Origin: Paenibacillus riograndensis SBR5
GTDB taxonomy: Bacteria; Bacillota; Bacilli; Paenibacillales; Paenibacillaceae
NCBI RefSeq assembly: GCF_000981585.1
Contig: NZ_LN831776.1
Span: 4,881,187 to 4,945,186, forward strand
Length of the DNA stretch: 64,000 nt
Reading direction: 5' to 3'
Shown here: positions 51,467 to 61,200 of the stretch, piece by piece
Position numbering within the stretch: position 1 is the stretch's first letter
Layout of the letters: each line of letters opens with the position of its first letter
The notes under the pieces: model-generated
The model's input: the letters and a program-made list of their open reading frames with translations, nothing else
What the model was told of the DNA's origin: nothing
Databases searched by the model: none
Program-made: the position numbers and the translations under genes

Positions 51467-53392
51467 TAGAGTAAAGGGCTGGTGCAACCCAGCCCCTCCT
51501 CATCAAACCGTACGTGAGGTTTTCCCTCATACGGCTTTCCGATGTTCGTCATTCATGGGCATGCAGATTACAATAGCGTTTTTAGTCCATATTGGATGGT
51601 CAAATATTTAACTTCTGACCTGGACCTCATCCATCTCCCGCGTTGTCTCTTCTTCGCGTACCACCGGGTTAATCTTTGCAAAATATACCAATCCAGTTTC
51701 GCTAATCTCTTTTGGCTGTAGTTCGTGTAGTAATAATTTCTCCATCCTTGAATCTTTGGATTGAGCCATTCCACCTGTTCCGCCAACGTTCTTGAGCGCA
51801 TGCTCGGAGGGGCTAATCTTTCTTTGACCACGCCTCGGATGCGCTCCTCTGCCTTTTTCGTTAGCCATTGCTGTGTGGTGTAATATACCTTCCCTTGGGA
51901 AGTTTCTGCTTTCGTTTTTCGATGGTGCATTCCTAAAAAGTCGAATCCTTCGTCTCCTGTCCACAGGCCTACAATGCGGGTTTTGGTCGGATGTAGAGTT
52001 AACTCCAGACGTTCCATGATTCTGCTTATGAGCTCATAGGCATGTTCGGCGTCCTTTTTCGTTTTACAGACTACGACGAAATCGTCTGCATACCTGGTCA
52101 GTTCCCCCAATCCACTTCCGTGTTTCTCCCATAGCCGGTCAAAGTAGTTCAAGTAGATATTCGCCAACAGCGGTGAGATGACGCCACCTTGTGGTGTCCC
52201 TAAATCGGAACGCCTCACGTTTCCTTCTTCCATAACTCCCGCCTGAAGCCATTTCCGTATTAACTTCAAGATTCTCCTGTCATTGATACGCATCTGTACC
52301 AGTTTCATGAGCTTCTCTTGATTAATGTTGTCGAAGTAACCTTGGATATCGACGTCGACTACCCAATTTCCTTTGCGGTTGCAGGCTTTCCGGATTCGTT
52401 CCAGCGCTCCTTTCGCACTTCGCTTCGGGCGAAATCCGAAGGATACTTCTTCGAAGTCTGCTTCGAAGATGGGCTCAATCACGAGTTTGGTTGCCATCTG
52501 TATGACTCGGTCGCGCACGGTGGGTATGCCCAGCGGCCTTGGCTTCCCGTCTTTCTTTGGGATATAGTGCCGCCGCACAGGCTGCGGATGGTAGCTGCCT
52601 TCTTTCAATTCTCGCTCACAGGTCTTAAGGAAGTTCGTTTCTCCTCGTTCCTCGATGTCTGCGAGCGTCACGGCATCTACTCCTGCTGCTCCCTTATTCG
52701 CTTTCACCCGTTTCCAGGCTTCACACAGCACATCCGGGCGGTAGACCTTGTCATACAGCGCATGAAATTTACGCTTCTTGTTCTCCTTGGCCGCATGACC
52801 TAGCTTTTCTTGGAGTTCTTGAACTTTTTCCTTTGGTGTCGTTAGCCCTTTGGCATTCACTCACTCGTACCTCCTCCAAAAGCATAAACAAAGCAGGGCT
52901 CCTTCCCTCCCTAAGGTTATGTTGTCCTTAGGTTCTTCGGTATTATGAGCCCCTCGGACTCCCTTCCCACAGACGGTTCATTTCATCTTTTGGACTTATA
53001 GAGCGTCTCTTTACGGGTTTCTAAAAAAAAAATTCCTCCCGTGTGGGGGAGGGTCTCCCCAGTTCACTGCGTCTTCTTTCCTTCCATGCCGATCCCCATA
53101 CGCCGGAGGATTCTTCACTGCCGTTCCAAGTTCTCTGCAGCTTCCGTGGTCTTCACCCGTATAGGCGAGGCTCGACTTCCTCTCTCCCCCCTTGCGGGGC
53201 CTTTGTGACGACGCGGCAGGATTCACTTCATGTTACGGCCTAGCAGGTTGCTCGCCCTGTCTCTGACCGGACTTTTGTCGATGCGCTTCTACGCACAGAT
53301 TTCGCCGTACGCAGGCATCCCAGCTACACGGGGGCTTGGCCCCTCCCGTGACCGGACTTTCACCGGCTAGAAGATACGTGCTTTCTGGGCAC
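51467..53392 (-). mobile_element. Group II intron, probably class C
   Basis: On the minus strand the 5' end is near 53392 (GTGCCCAGAAAGC) and the ORF starts at 52860. Domain V (51504-51537) shows the AGC triad and CGTACGGTTTG end; domain VI (51470-51503) has GGGGCTGG paired with CCAGCCC. The ORF lacks an HNH endonuclease domain. Just upstream in the exon lies the intrinsic terminator of the amidohydrolase operon, as expected for class C introns, which insert after terminator hairpins. The exact ends are accurate to a few bases. Confidence 0.8.
51568..52860 (-). CDS. ltrA: Group II intron reverse transcriptase/maturase
   Basis: 430 residues. The RT domain has GIPTVRDRV (RT-1), [12 protein letters not shown] (RT-3/A), the [12 protein letters not shown] motif (RT-4/B) and YADD (257-260). 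The maturase X domain follows ([15 protein letters not shown] [13 protein letters not shown]). No HNH domain is present, which fits class C introns. GTG at 52860 follows GGAGGAGG by about ten bases. It is encoded within the intron (domain IV) and would promote splicing and retrohoming. The frame is intact, so the intron may be active. Confidence 0.92.
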   Translation of the reverse strand: MNAKGLTTPKEKVQELQEKLGHAAKENKKRKFHALYDKVYRPDVLCEAWKRVKANKGAAGVDAVTLADIEERGETNFLKTCERELKEGSYHPQPVRRHYIPKKDGKPRPLGIPTVRDRVIQMATKLVIEPIFEADFEEVSFGFRPKRSAKGALERIRKACNRKGNWVVDVDIQGYFDNINQEKLMKLVQMRINDRRILKLIRKWLQAGVMEEGNVRRSDLGTPQGGVISPLLANIYLNYFDRLWEKHGSGLGELTRYADDFVVVCKTKKDAEHAYELISRIMERLELTLHPTKTRIVGLWTGDEGFDFLGMHHRKTKAETSQGKVYYTTQQWLTKKAEERIRGVVKERLAPPSMRSRTLAEQVEWLNPKIQGWRNYYYTNYSQKRLAKLDWYILQRLTRWYAKKRQRGRWMRSRSEVKYLTIQYGLKTLL

Positions 53393-53473
53393 GCCCCATA
53401 CAATAAAAAAACGCCTTGATCCTATGATCAAAGCGGGTACATGCAAAACAAGCCGTAATCTCAGAAGAAGCCG
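52861..53473 (-). other. Intron domains I-III and the terminator at its 5' border
   Basis: From 52861 to 53392 there are the structured RNA domains I-III of the intron (for example TAGCCGGTGAAAGTCCGG near the 5' end). No protein gene. Beyond the intron, 53393-53473 holds the terminator hairpin of the amidohydrolase operon. Confidence 0.7.
53404..53435 (-). terminator. Terminator of the MarR/esterase/amidohydrolase operon
   Basis: Minus strand CGCTTTGATC, loop ATAG, GATCAAGGCG, then seven T. The group II intron begins about 12 bases after the T tract. Confidence 0.85.
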
Positions 53474-54457
53474 TTACAGCCCTGGAAACAAACGCAACGC
53501 ATTCTCACCATAGATTTGACAACGCGCTTCATCCGTCAGCAGGTTAGTCCCCTCCAGACCGTCCGCTAAAGATTTGCAGGCATCAGCCGGGGTATACGGG
53601 TAGTCGCTGCCATACAAGAGATGGTCCGTCCCAATCAATTGCAGCAGATTATCCAGCTGTCTGGGCAGACAAGCGCCGGCTATGTCATAATAGAGTCCTT
53701 TTAGTGAGGTGTAGATATCCACCCCGGCATCCTCCGTGTGCTCACCGAATATCGAAGGCATCATATGCAGCGCCGGTGCAATCCGGTCGGCAAGTACCGG
53801 CAGGAACGCACCAGCATGCGGGATAATGAAAGTGATGTCGGGAAAGCGGCTAAAGGTCCCCGTGAAGATAAGGTTCATTACTGTGCGGGTCGTATCGAAG
53901 AAAAACTCCATCATCGGGGCAGGCAATCTTTCCAGAACATGCTCCGGGACGAGAGCGGGTCTATTGGGATGAAGTGCGACAATGGCTTTACGTGTGTTCA
54001 GCTCGGCAAAGATATCATGCAGGCAGGGATTGCCCAGATATACTCCCAGCGCATGGGTAGGCAGTGTAAAACCGTCAGCATGCAGCACATCCATAGCGTA
54101 TTTAATCTCTACAATGGAATCGGAAATCTCCGGCACAGGCAATGAGGCCAGCAAGCCAAACTTCCCGGGATACTTCCGCACAAGCTCCGCACCGTCCTCG
54201 TTTACCCTACGGGCCAGTTCTCTGGCAGCTTCTCTGTCTCCCCAATGAATATGGGGAGAAGACAGAGACAATAGCGAGACCGCAATCCCCAATTGCTCCA
54301 TCGCCTCCAAATGAAGGTCCGCATGCCAGACGGGAGTTGGAAAACCATCGGGATTGGGTCCGGCATGTTTCAGCAATGCCTCTCTGTAGGCTGAAGGCAG
54401 ATAATGGCTGTGAAGGTCGATTTTATTTGCCCGCCATTCCTGGATACTAGCCATCAT
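53474..54457 (-). CDS. Amidohydrolase family 2 (ACMSD-like) protein
   Basis: 327 residues. Metal ligands are visible in IDLHSHYLP (His16, His18), HPNRPAL, IIPHAGAFLP and GSDYPYTP. This order is that of the ACMSD/2-amino-3-carboxymuconate-type decarboxylase family and other COG2159 enzymes. It probably decarboxylates or hydrolyses an aromatic acid. Its ATG overlaps the stop of the esterase gene by four bases, so the two are coupled. It ends in the terminator at 53404. Confidence 0.87.
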   Translation of the reverse strand: MMASIQEWRANKIDLHSHYLPSAYREALLKHAGPNPDGFPTPVWHADLHLEAMEQLGIAVSLLSLSSPHIHWGDREAARELARRVNEDGAELVRKYPGKFGLLASLPVPEISDSIVEIKYAMDVLHADGFTLPTHALGVYLGNPCLHDIFAELNTRKAIVALHPNRPALVPEHVLERLPAPMMEFFFDTTRTVMNLIFTGTFSRFPDITFIIPHAGAFLPVLADRIAPALHMMPSIFGEHTEDAGVDIYTSLKGLYYDIAGACLPRQLDNLLQLIGTDHLLYGSDYPYTPADACKSLADGLEGTNLLTDEARCQIYGENALRLFPGL

Positions 54458-55392
54458 TGCAGCTCCTTCCCGAAGGCTTCCGCCAGCATCGCACAGACCA
54501 GCGCCAGGGCATCCTGCGCTTCCTCCAAGGTCTCCTGCATGTTAAAAAAACCATGAATGACCCCGTTGTATCTTTTTAAACAAACATCAACTCCTGCCGC
54601 AATGAGCCGCTGCGCATACATCTCCCCTTCATCTCTCAACGGATCATATTCTGAGGTAATTATGCAAGCGGAAGGAAGCTCTCCAAGATACTCAGCAAGC
54701 AGCGGTGAAGCCAGAGGGCTCCGGGCCTCGCTTGCTTCATTCAAGTACTGGGACACAAACCATTCGATGCCTTTGGTGGTCAGTCTATAGCCTTCCGCAT
54801 TCTCTACGCGCGATTTAGGTTCTGTGACTCCCAGCAAATCCAGCATTGCGTTAATGATGACCTGATACACAAGCTTGAATTCTCCTGTATCCCGGGAGAG
54901 CTGGCAGATGACCGCTGCAAGAGTCCCGCCCACACTGTCGCCCCCAATAGCGATGCGGTTAGCGGAAAGGTTCAAGCGTTCTGCATGCCCGAATATCCAG
55001 CTTACAGTCTGGTAGCACTCTGCCACTGGCTGGGGGAACTTATGCTCCGGCGCCAGGCCGTATTCGATGGAAATTACTGTACACTTCACAGTATCCGTTA
55101 TCCTGCGGCAGATCGGGTCATAGACTTCAATATTTCCAAACACAAAGCCGCCTCCATGAATCCAAATGAAAGCAGGGAAAGGGCCATCGCCTTGGGGGGA
55201 ATAGACTCGTATCCGGGTATCCCTGACAGAAGTGGTGACGGTAAAATCTTGTACTGTACCAACTTCTACAGCACTTCCTTTGCAATCATCCCAGCTGTGA
55301 GCGTACCATTCTCTCTGCTGCTCCAGAGGCAATGTATAAATTTGTGCAAAATCAGTCTCCAGCAATTTATTCAGTTTTGGGTTGAGTGGCAT
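54454..55392 (-). CDS. HSL-family alpha/beta hydrolase (esterase)
   Basis: 312 residues. The hormone-sensitive-lipase family motif HGGGFVFG (79-86) forms the oxyanion hole; Ser153 in IGGDSVGGT is the nucleophile, with Asp in EYDPLRDEG and His in VIHGFFN. The ATG at 55392 was chosen because AAGGAAGAAGG lies eight bases upstream; an earlier in-frame ATG would lie inside the MarR gene. It overlaps the end of the MarR gene by 26 bases and is followed by the amidohydrolase gene. It probably cleaves a small ester. Confidence 0.9.
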   Translation of the reverse strand: MPLNPKLNKLLETDFAQIYTLPLEQQREWYAHSWDDCKGSAVEVGTVQDFTVTTSVRDTRIRVYSPQGDGPFPAFIWIHGGGFVFGNIEVYDPICRRITDTVKCTVISIEYGLAPEHKFPQPVAECYQTVSWIFGHAERLNLSANRIAIGGDSVGGTLAAVICQLSRDTGEFKLVYQVIINAMLDLLGVTEPKSRVENAEGYRLTTKGIEWFVSQYLNEASEARSPLASPLLAEYLGELPSACIITSEYDPLRDEGEMYAQRLIAAGVDVCLKRYNGVIHGFFNMQETLEEAQDALALVCAMLAEAFGKELQ

Positions 55393-55855
55393 ACTTATGG
55401 CCTTCTTCCTTGGATTGTTGACAGTCACTTAGGTCTGCCCGCATGGATTGCTCCGCCATCCTCTGCAGCCCCTTGAAGACCTGGTCCTTTGCCTCTTCAT
55501 CCATTCCTCCGGTTGTAACCTTCTCCCATGCTTCCAGACGGTTGAAGAAATACGCTTGAAATTCTGTTCCTTTATCCGTAACAAAAAGTTTCTTGGCTCT
55601 TCTATCCTCATTTTTCGTCTCCCGCCTGATCACCCCCTTCTTCTCAAGAGATTGAAGCGATCTAGCCGTTGCCGCCTTATCTATAAACAACAGAGCGGAC
55701 AGTTCCTCCTGAGTGATACCCTCATTGCCGTAAATGTTCATCAGAAGGATACACTCCGAGAAGCTGATATCCAGTGCGCTGCCAATAGCCGCAATATACG
55801 TCTGAGTTTGCCTGTGGAGTATTCCTACATTTCTTGCGAGTGTTAAAAGCTCCAT
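55367..55855 (-). CDS. MarR-family transcriptional regulator
   Basis: 162 residues. The wHTH spans about 45-110 (GITQEELSALLFIDKAATARSLQSLEKKGVI, and the basic wing ETKNEDRRAKKLFVT). It is the first gene of an operon with an esterase and an amidohydrolase. Two operator-like palindromes lie at 55871-55885 and 55902-55920, one overlapping the -35 box and the other between the -10 box and the ribosome site, so autorepression is likely. Such regulators often sense aromatic acids. GGAGG-type site (CATGGAGGCGG) precedes the ATG. Confidence 0.92.
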   Translation of the reverse strand: MELLTLARNVGILHRQTQTYIAAIGSALDISFSECILLMNIYGNEGITQEELSALLFIDKAATARSLQSLEKKGVIRRETKNEDRRAKKLFVTDKGTEFQAYFFNRLEAWEKVTTGGMDEEAKDQVFKGLQRMAEQSMRADLSDCQQSKEEGHKYATQPKTE

Positions 55856-55870
55856 TTTACCGCCTCCATG

Positions 55871-55920
55871 GTTGATCCAGTCAACTATGTTATACTCCGA
55901 TAAGTTGATTCAGTCAACTT
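55871..55920 (-). promoter_or_regulatory. marR-esterase operon promoter with two GTTGA-N5-TCAAC operators
   Basis: AAGTTGATTCAGTCAACTT (55902-55920) and GTTGATCCAGTCAAC (55871-55885) are both inverted repeats with a TCCAG or TTCAG centre. On the minus strand the -35 TTGACT and the -10 TATAAC are 17 bases apart; the first operator covers the -35 box and the second lies just past the -10. Confidence 0.85.
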
Positions 55921-55980
55921 ATTTTTATGAATATTATTCCAGATAAATAGAGGCGATTATCCTGTACTGGTGCAGGGAAT

Positions 55981-56601
55981 TCACTTCTCCGGCTGCTCCG
56001 GCTTACGGTTCAGCGCGGTCAGCAGCGGGCCGTCGCGGACGAGGCGGGTTAAGATCAGCGCCACCTGCTCCGGGGGGAGTGTTCTTCCCGATTCAAACCA
56101 GTGCCGGATGACTCCGAAATGCGCTGAGCTGAAATAAGCGACAATATAATCGTCCGGGACCGCCAAGGCATCCGGATTAAAGGCCTGCCGGGGAAGCTTC
56201 TCATACATGCGGCTGTGAATCAGTGTTCTTAGTCTTTTTCCAAATGAGGTGCCCTCCTGGGCGAAAAAAATAGCAAAAAACCGGTGCCGCCCGTTCATAA
56301 AGCGGATAAATTCCACAATCGAGGGAAAAGGCTCTTCTACACTCCCGCTGCCAAGCAGCTGTTCAGGTATGGTCCGGGCTGGCAGAGCGTTCATCTCTTC
56401 GATAATCTGATCCTCCATCTTCTCCATCAGATCATAAATATCCTGATAATGCAGATAGAAGGTGCCGCGGTTAATCCCTGCTTTGGAGGTCAGACTTCTA
56501 ACATTCACACCTTCCAGCCCTTTCTCCTCAACAAGTGACAGGAACGCTTCATCGATCAGTTTCTTGGTGCGGATCACCCGCAGATCAGCGGCTTTTTCCA
56601 T
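55981..56601 (-). CDS. TetR-family transcriptional regulator
   Basis: 206 residues. N-terminal HTH (IRTKKLIDEAFLSLVEEKGLEGVNVRSLTSKAGINRGTFYLHY). The C-terminal ligand domain is helical and variable. GGAGGGG six bases before ATG at 56601 supports the start. It faces the SDR gene at 56743; the 141-base region between holds CACTATT-CAA-AATAGTG, a palindrome that is likely its operator. Such divergent TetR/SDR pairs are common; the ligand is not known. Confidence 0.9.
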   Translation of the reverse strand: MEKAADLRVIRTKKLIDEAFLSLVEEKGLEGVNVRSLTSKAGINRGTFYLHYQDIYDLMEKMEDQIIEEMNALPARTIPEQLLGSGSVEEPFPSIVEFIRFMNGRHRFFAIFFAQEGTSFGKRLRTLIHSRMYEKLPRQAFNPDALAVPDDYIVAYFSSAHFGVIRHWFESGRTLPPEQVALILTRLVRDGPLLTALNRKPEQPEK

Positions 56602-56638
56602 AAAAGCCCCTCCATTTCTCCACTCCAACCTTAATGAA

Positions 56639-56655
56639 CACTATTCAAAATAGTG
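56639..56655. promoter_or_regulatory. Palindrome between the TetR and SDR genes
   Basis: CACTATT (56639-56645), CAA, AATAGTG (56649-56655): perfect 7-bp arms. It is placed where a TetR repressor would control both divergent genes. Confidence 0.6.
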
Positions 56656-56742
56656 ATTATTGTAAGTGTATATTACCCTGATTATAATAAACACATGGTT
56701 CATAAATCAACACATTGTTCATTACACAAAGGAGGAAACAGC

Positions 56743-57570
56743 ATGTTAAATCATAAAACAGCCGTCATTACAGGTGCATCCAGCGGCATTGGACGCGCCA
56801 TCGCCACCCGGCTCGCAGCACAAGGTGTGCATGTCTTCATCACCGGAAGAAGCCGGGAACAACTGGAAGAGGTGAAGTCGCAAATTGAACTGGCAGGCGG
56901 TCAAGCCACCTGCAGCGCATTTGATCTCCGGGATACCGGCAGGCTGCAGGATTTTATCCGCCAAACCCGGACGCAGACCGGTCATTTGGATATCATGGTC
57001 AACAATGCCGGCCTGCATATCCATGGGAATATTGTCGATACGAAGGTGGAGGACTGGCGGGAGATGATCGATGTCAACATCGTGGCGCTTCTGGCCGGCT
57101 CGCAGGCAGCTGTCCAGGCCATGCGGCTGAATGAGGGCGGCGCCCCAGGCCATATTATTAATATTTCCTCAGGCAACGCCTACGAACCGGGAAGGGATTT
57201 CTACAGCGCCACCAAACACATGGTAAATGCAATCGGACAAGCCTTAACTCGTGAGCTGGCCCAAGAGCCGATTCAGATAACAACGATTCTTCCCGGTGCT
57301 GTAGCCACTAACTTCGGACGGAACCTTGAACCGGAGGCAGTTGTACAGCTTGCCCGCAAGCTGGGGATGGAGGTCGAATACAAGCAGGGGGACCACCTGC
57401 CGGAAGAGCTGATTGCACGGATTAGCGGGGCCATGGGCCAAACCTTTTTGAGCGGCGATGATATAGCAAGAGCCGTAGTCTACGCGCTGCAGCAGCCGCA
57501 GAATGTAGTGGTCCGTGAGCTGTATCTGACTGCGCCGAACGTGTACCTCGGCAACGATTTCTCTATGTAG
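56743..57570 (+). CDS. Short-chain dehydrogenase/reductase
   Basis: About 275 residues. Cofactor motif GASSGIGRA (11-19), NNAG (about 87-90), catalytic Ser in ISSGNAYEPG and Tyr-Lys in FYSATKHM. The C-terminal half is longer than in the SDR at 39902. ATG at 56743 follows AAAGGAGGAAACAGC; an earlier in-frame ATG lacks a ribosome site and would overlap the operator region. It is divergent from the TetR gene and probably under its control. The substrate is not known. Confidence 0.92.
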   Translation: MLNHKTAVITGASSGIGRAIATRLAAQGVHVFITGRSREQLEEVKSQIELAGGQATCSAFDLRDTGRLQDFIRQTRTQTGHLDIMVNNAGLHIHGNIVDTKVEDWREMIDVNIVALLAGSQAAVQAMRLNEGGAPGHIINISSGNAYEPGRDFYSATKHMVNAIGQALTRELAQEPIQITTILPGAVATNFGRNLEPEAVVQLARKLGMEVEYKQGDHLPEELIARISGAMGQTFLSGDDIARAVVYALQQPQNVVVRELYLTAPNVYLGNDFSM

Positions 57571-57581
57571 ATTGCAGAATA

Positions 57582-57625
57582 GAAAAGCCACCTGTCCCCT
57601 TCAATCGGGGGTTAGGCGGCTTTGT
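57582..57625. terminator. Bidirectional terminator after the SDR gene
   Basis: AAAGCCACCTGTCCCC pairs with GGGGGTTAGGCGGCTTT, flanked by A and T tracts, between genes that end at 57570 and 57646. Confidence 0.75.
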
Positions 57626-57645
57626 TGTTTTCGGATATCCAGGTC

Positions 57646-57891
57646 TTATTGCTCTTTGCTCTTGATCTCAAAGCTGCGGACCTTCATCCATTTCCCGGCC
57701 ACGAATTCGTCAACGGTCCCGGTTCTGGTTCTGACGCAGAATCTGTGCTGGGTCTTTTTGTCAAAACCCGTGGCTTCATAGAGTAAATCATCGCCTGCCT
57801 GACCCTTATAATAGACCTGCTTCAGGCCAAGCCTGTTCAGCAGCTCCAGCTTTACACTCTCAATATAGGTGCGCGAATACTCTTTTGACAT
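57646..57891 (-). CDS. Small conserved protein of unknown function
   Basis: 81 residues, basic, cytoplasmic, with a mixed helix-strand pattern (YIESVKLELLNRLGLKQVYYKG, FDKKTQHRFCVRTRTGTVDEF, KWMKVRSFEIKSKEQ). The family is not known to me. GGAGG seven bases before the ATG at 57891 supports the start over an upstream in-frame ATG. It is a lone gene that ends close to the SDR terminator. Confidence 0.7.
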   Translation of the reverse strand: MSKEYSRTYIESVKLELLNRLGLKQVYYKGQAGDDLLYEATGFDKKTQHRFCVRTRTGTVDEFVAGKWMKVRSFEIKSKEQ

Positions 57892-57990
57892 CCCTGTTCC
57901 TCCTGCGGCGTTCATCTACTGACCATTCTACACTTAAACTTTGCAAAATGGCAGTCCAGGGCTGATTAGCTGGAGAGAATATTATGAGAA

Positions 57991-58125
57991 GCCTGCCTGC
58001 TCATAATTCAAAGGTATTTTTACCTCTCATTTCGCTATTTTACCTACCTGGGCCTAATTCAAAGGTACTTATACCTCTCATTTCGCCATTTTGCCTGCCT
58101 GTGCGTAATTCAAAGGTATTTTTCG
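57991..58125. repeat. 51-bp direct repeat array, about 2.5 copies
   Basis: Starts of the unit lie at 58005, 58056 and 58107, an exact 51-base period, with about 90 % identity between the first two copies; each carries a short AGGTA/TACCT stem. Confidence 0.75.
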
Positions 58126-58152
58126 CTTAGTAGGCTGGGTGCTTATTTAATA

Positions 58153-58200
58153 TAAAAAAACAAAGCAGCCCCACAGCACTATAGCTGATGGAGCTGCTTA
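58153..58200 (-). terminator. Terminator of the fibre-like gene
   Basis: Minus strand AAGCAGC, long loop, GCTGCTT, then G and seven T, 27 bases after the stop. Confidence 0.7.
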
Positions 58201-58226
58201 ATCTGTCTCTTACAAGCGCCTATAGG

Positions 58227-61200
58227 TTATGCGCCTGCGAGGGCTTTTACCTGAACCTGAAGTTCATTAACCTGCTTCCGCATATCCTGGGCTTCCTTCT
58301 GCTGCTTCTGCACAACAGTAGTCAGCACAGCGATGATATCCATCAGAACAACGGACTTGTGATCCGTGGTCGAGAAGATTTGCGGAACGTCCTCGGCGAT
58401 GAAGCCGATATTCTGTTTCTTGGCATTTTCCGCTTTGTAGTTAAAGGTAACAGGCTTCAGTTTGTTCAGCAGCTCCAGGGCTTTTTTCACCGGAAGGCTG
58501 GCGATGTTCTCCTTGAAGGTTCTGGAAGAGGTCTGGGCGAAATTGGTCGCCCGCAGGTTGCCGTTCACATCCAGCTTGTAATCGTCGGTTGGGGTTTTGC
58601 CGATCCCTACATTGCTGCTGGAGTCCACGGTCACCGCGCCCGCTACCTGAATCAGCTCATCATAAACGTGATCCTTGCAGACTAAGGTCTGCAAATTGTC
58701 TTCGATTCCGGCTTGCCATACATTGTTAGCTGTGTCCCAGGCGATCCGGGCCTTTTTGTCCGTTCCGCGGCCGACTTCAATGCCTTGGCTAACCGCCAGA
58801 CTGCCGCTGATGACAGCGTCCTTGGCGGTCAGTTTATTGCTAACCGCAGCGTCTTTCGCTGTCAGCGTGGCGGACACTGTTGCATTTGGAACCGTCAATG
58901 TTCCACTTAGCGACACATCCTTCACGGTCAGCACTCCGGTTAGTGCTGCGTCCTTTGCTGTCAATGTGCCGCTGACTGCGGCGTCGGCCACCGTCAGCTT
59001 CCCGGATACTGCCGCATTGCCGTTCACATCGAGCTTGGCAGCGGGTGTGGCGGTGCCAATCCCGAGATTACCGGAAGCGATCTTCAGCACTGCGCTCAGG
59101 TCTGTAAGCTCCTGGTGCGTATGGCCGCTGTAGGCAAGCTGCTTCAGGCTGCCTGCTACGCCAACCTGCCACTCATCCAGCGCTTCGTTCCACAGAATTT
59201 GTGCTTTCGGATCGGTTCCCCGCTCCACGGCAATGCCCTGGCTGAGTGTAAGACTGCCGCTGACGGTTGCGTCTTTGGCGGTTAAAGTACCGCTGATGGC
59301 TGTGTCAACAACGGTCATTTTACCTGAGACTACCGCATTGCCGTTCACATCCAGCTTGGCGGTTGGCGCTACGGTGCCAATCCCGAGATTCCCGGAGGCT
59401 ATCTTCAGCACACCGGTCAGAGCCGTCAGCTCCGGATGGGTGTGGCCGCTGTACGAAAGCTGCTTCATACTTCCGGCTACCCCAGCCTGCCAGGCATCTG
59501 TGGATTCGTCCCAGAGAAGCTGCGCTTTCGGGTCGGCTCCCCTGTCCACGGCAATGCCCTGGCCGAGGGTAAGGCTGCCGCTGATGGCTGCATCCTTCGC
59601 GGTCAATACACCGCTGACCGTTGCATCCTTCGCCGTCAATGCACCGCTGACCGTTGCATCCTTGGCCGTTAATGTCCCGCTGGCAGCGGCGTCTACGGCG
59701 GTCAGCTTGCCGGAAACGGCCACATTGCCGTTGACATCCAGCTTGGCGGCCGGCGCTGGGGTGCCGATCCCGACATTTCCGGAAACTACGGTAAATGCGC
59801 CGGACAATTCGGCGAACTCCGGATGGGTATGGCCTTTGAACTCAATAGCCTTCAGTGCGTTCGGGACACCGGCCTGCCATTCATCGGCAGTTTCATCCCA
59901 GATCAGTTGGGCCGGGAGCGCGGTCCCGCCGCGGAATACCTCCAGTCCCGCATTTTTGACAACCGGCGTTGCTTGGGGTGCATACTTGTTCACTCTAATA
60001 ATGTTGTCTTCAACTTCCAGGGTAGCTGCATTGATCATCACTGTATCGCCGTTCACAGTCAGATTGCCAGTTACGGTCAGATCCTTGGAGATAACGGCAT
60101 TAACCGCTGTGAGGGTTCCCGCAACCGCTGTGTCGCCCTGCACATCGAGCTTTGATTTCGGATCATAGGTCCCGATACCGACATTTCCTGCTCCGGTTAC
60201 GCTGAAAGCCGTGAGCCCCCCCTTAATCTTGACATCCATAAGTGCCAGCGGGGTATTGGTTCCGATCCCTACTCTGCCTTCCGAATCCGCGAACAGGGCA
60301 ATGGTATCACCAAGCGCGTTGTAGAGCTTGTTCTGGCCGCCTTTGCCCGTGCCGAATTCCGAGAGCGTAACTCCGTCGCCATAGAACCAGGCCTTCTGCA
60401 CGTTGTTCCAGACGATCCGCGCATTCGGCAGTTCCTTGCCGCTGCTGTCCAGCCCGCGCGGGGCCTCGAAGCCGCCTGCGACAACATTGCCGGCCACGAC
60501 TGCATTTTTGCTTACCGCAAGATCTGCCGCATGAATCGCCTTGTTAAATGCAGCATCTCCTTCGAATGTCGCTTCGCCATGGGCAGTGACCTTGCCCGAA
60601 AACGTTGCTGCTCCGGCGATTTCCGCCTCTGTCCGGAAAACAGCCTTGCCGGCCACATCCAGAACTTCAGTAGGATTATCTGTGCCCACACCCACTTTGC
60701 CGCTGCGGGTCAGGCTGAGTACAGTTTTGCCTGCGGTCCCCAGCTTCCAGCGGTCCTTCGCCCATTTGATCTGTGCACTCGTCTCCGTTCCCTGGAGTAC
60801 TTCAAGACCATCACCAACGGTCACCGTTCCGGCAATAGCTGCACTGGCAGCGGTCACCGCACCAAGGACACTGGCGTTGGCAGCCTTCAGTCCACCGGGT
60901 ACATTGACATTACCTGATGTATCTACAACCATTGCGGCGGGTTCTGTAGGCGTTGCAAGCTGCCACTCATCCTTAGTCTCGTCCCAGGTAATCTTGGCAG
61001 CAGGCTGGTTGGGTCCCCGGTAGATTTCCAATCCGCCGCCCGAAAGTGAAGAGACCTCACCGCCATCCTTATTGATCGTGACCCATGGACTGCCGATGTC
61101 CAGCTCGTCCGTAGTGATGCTGGCAGAAGTCCCCCGGACTTCCAGATCTCCGGCCACTGTAAGATTGCTGCCGACGGTCAGATCATGATGGACATCTACA

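Larger units (their letters stand above)
57892..58226. other. 335-base gap with a 51-bp tandem repeat
   Basis: From about 57991 to 58125 there are two and a half copies of a 51-bp unit that starts AATTCAAAGGTA (58005, 58056, 58107) and contains ACCTCTCATTTCGC and TGCCTGCCTG. The segment AGGTATTTTTACCT can form a small hairpin. No gene. The right end holds the terminator of the fibre-like gene. Confidence 0.65.

Noticed and set aside
57991..58125. Direct repeats considered as a CRISPR array
   Set aside because: The 51-bp units abut without unique spacers and no cas gene is near.
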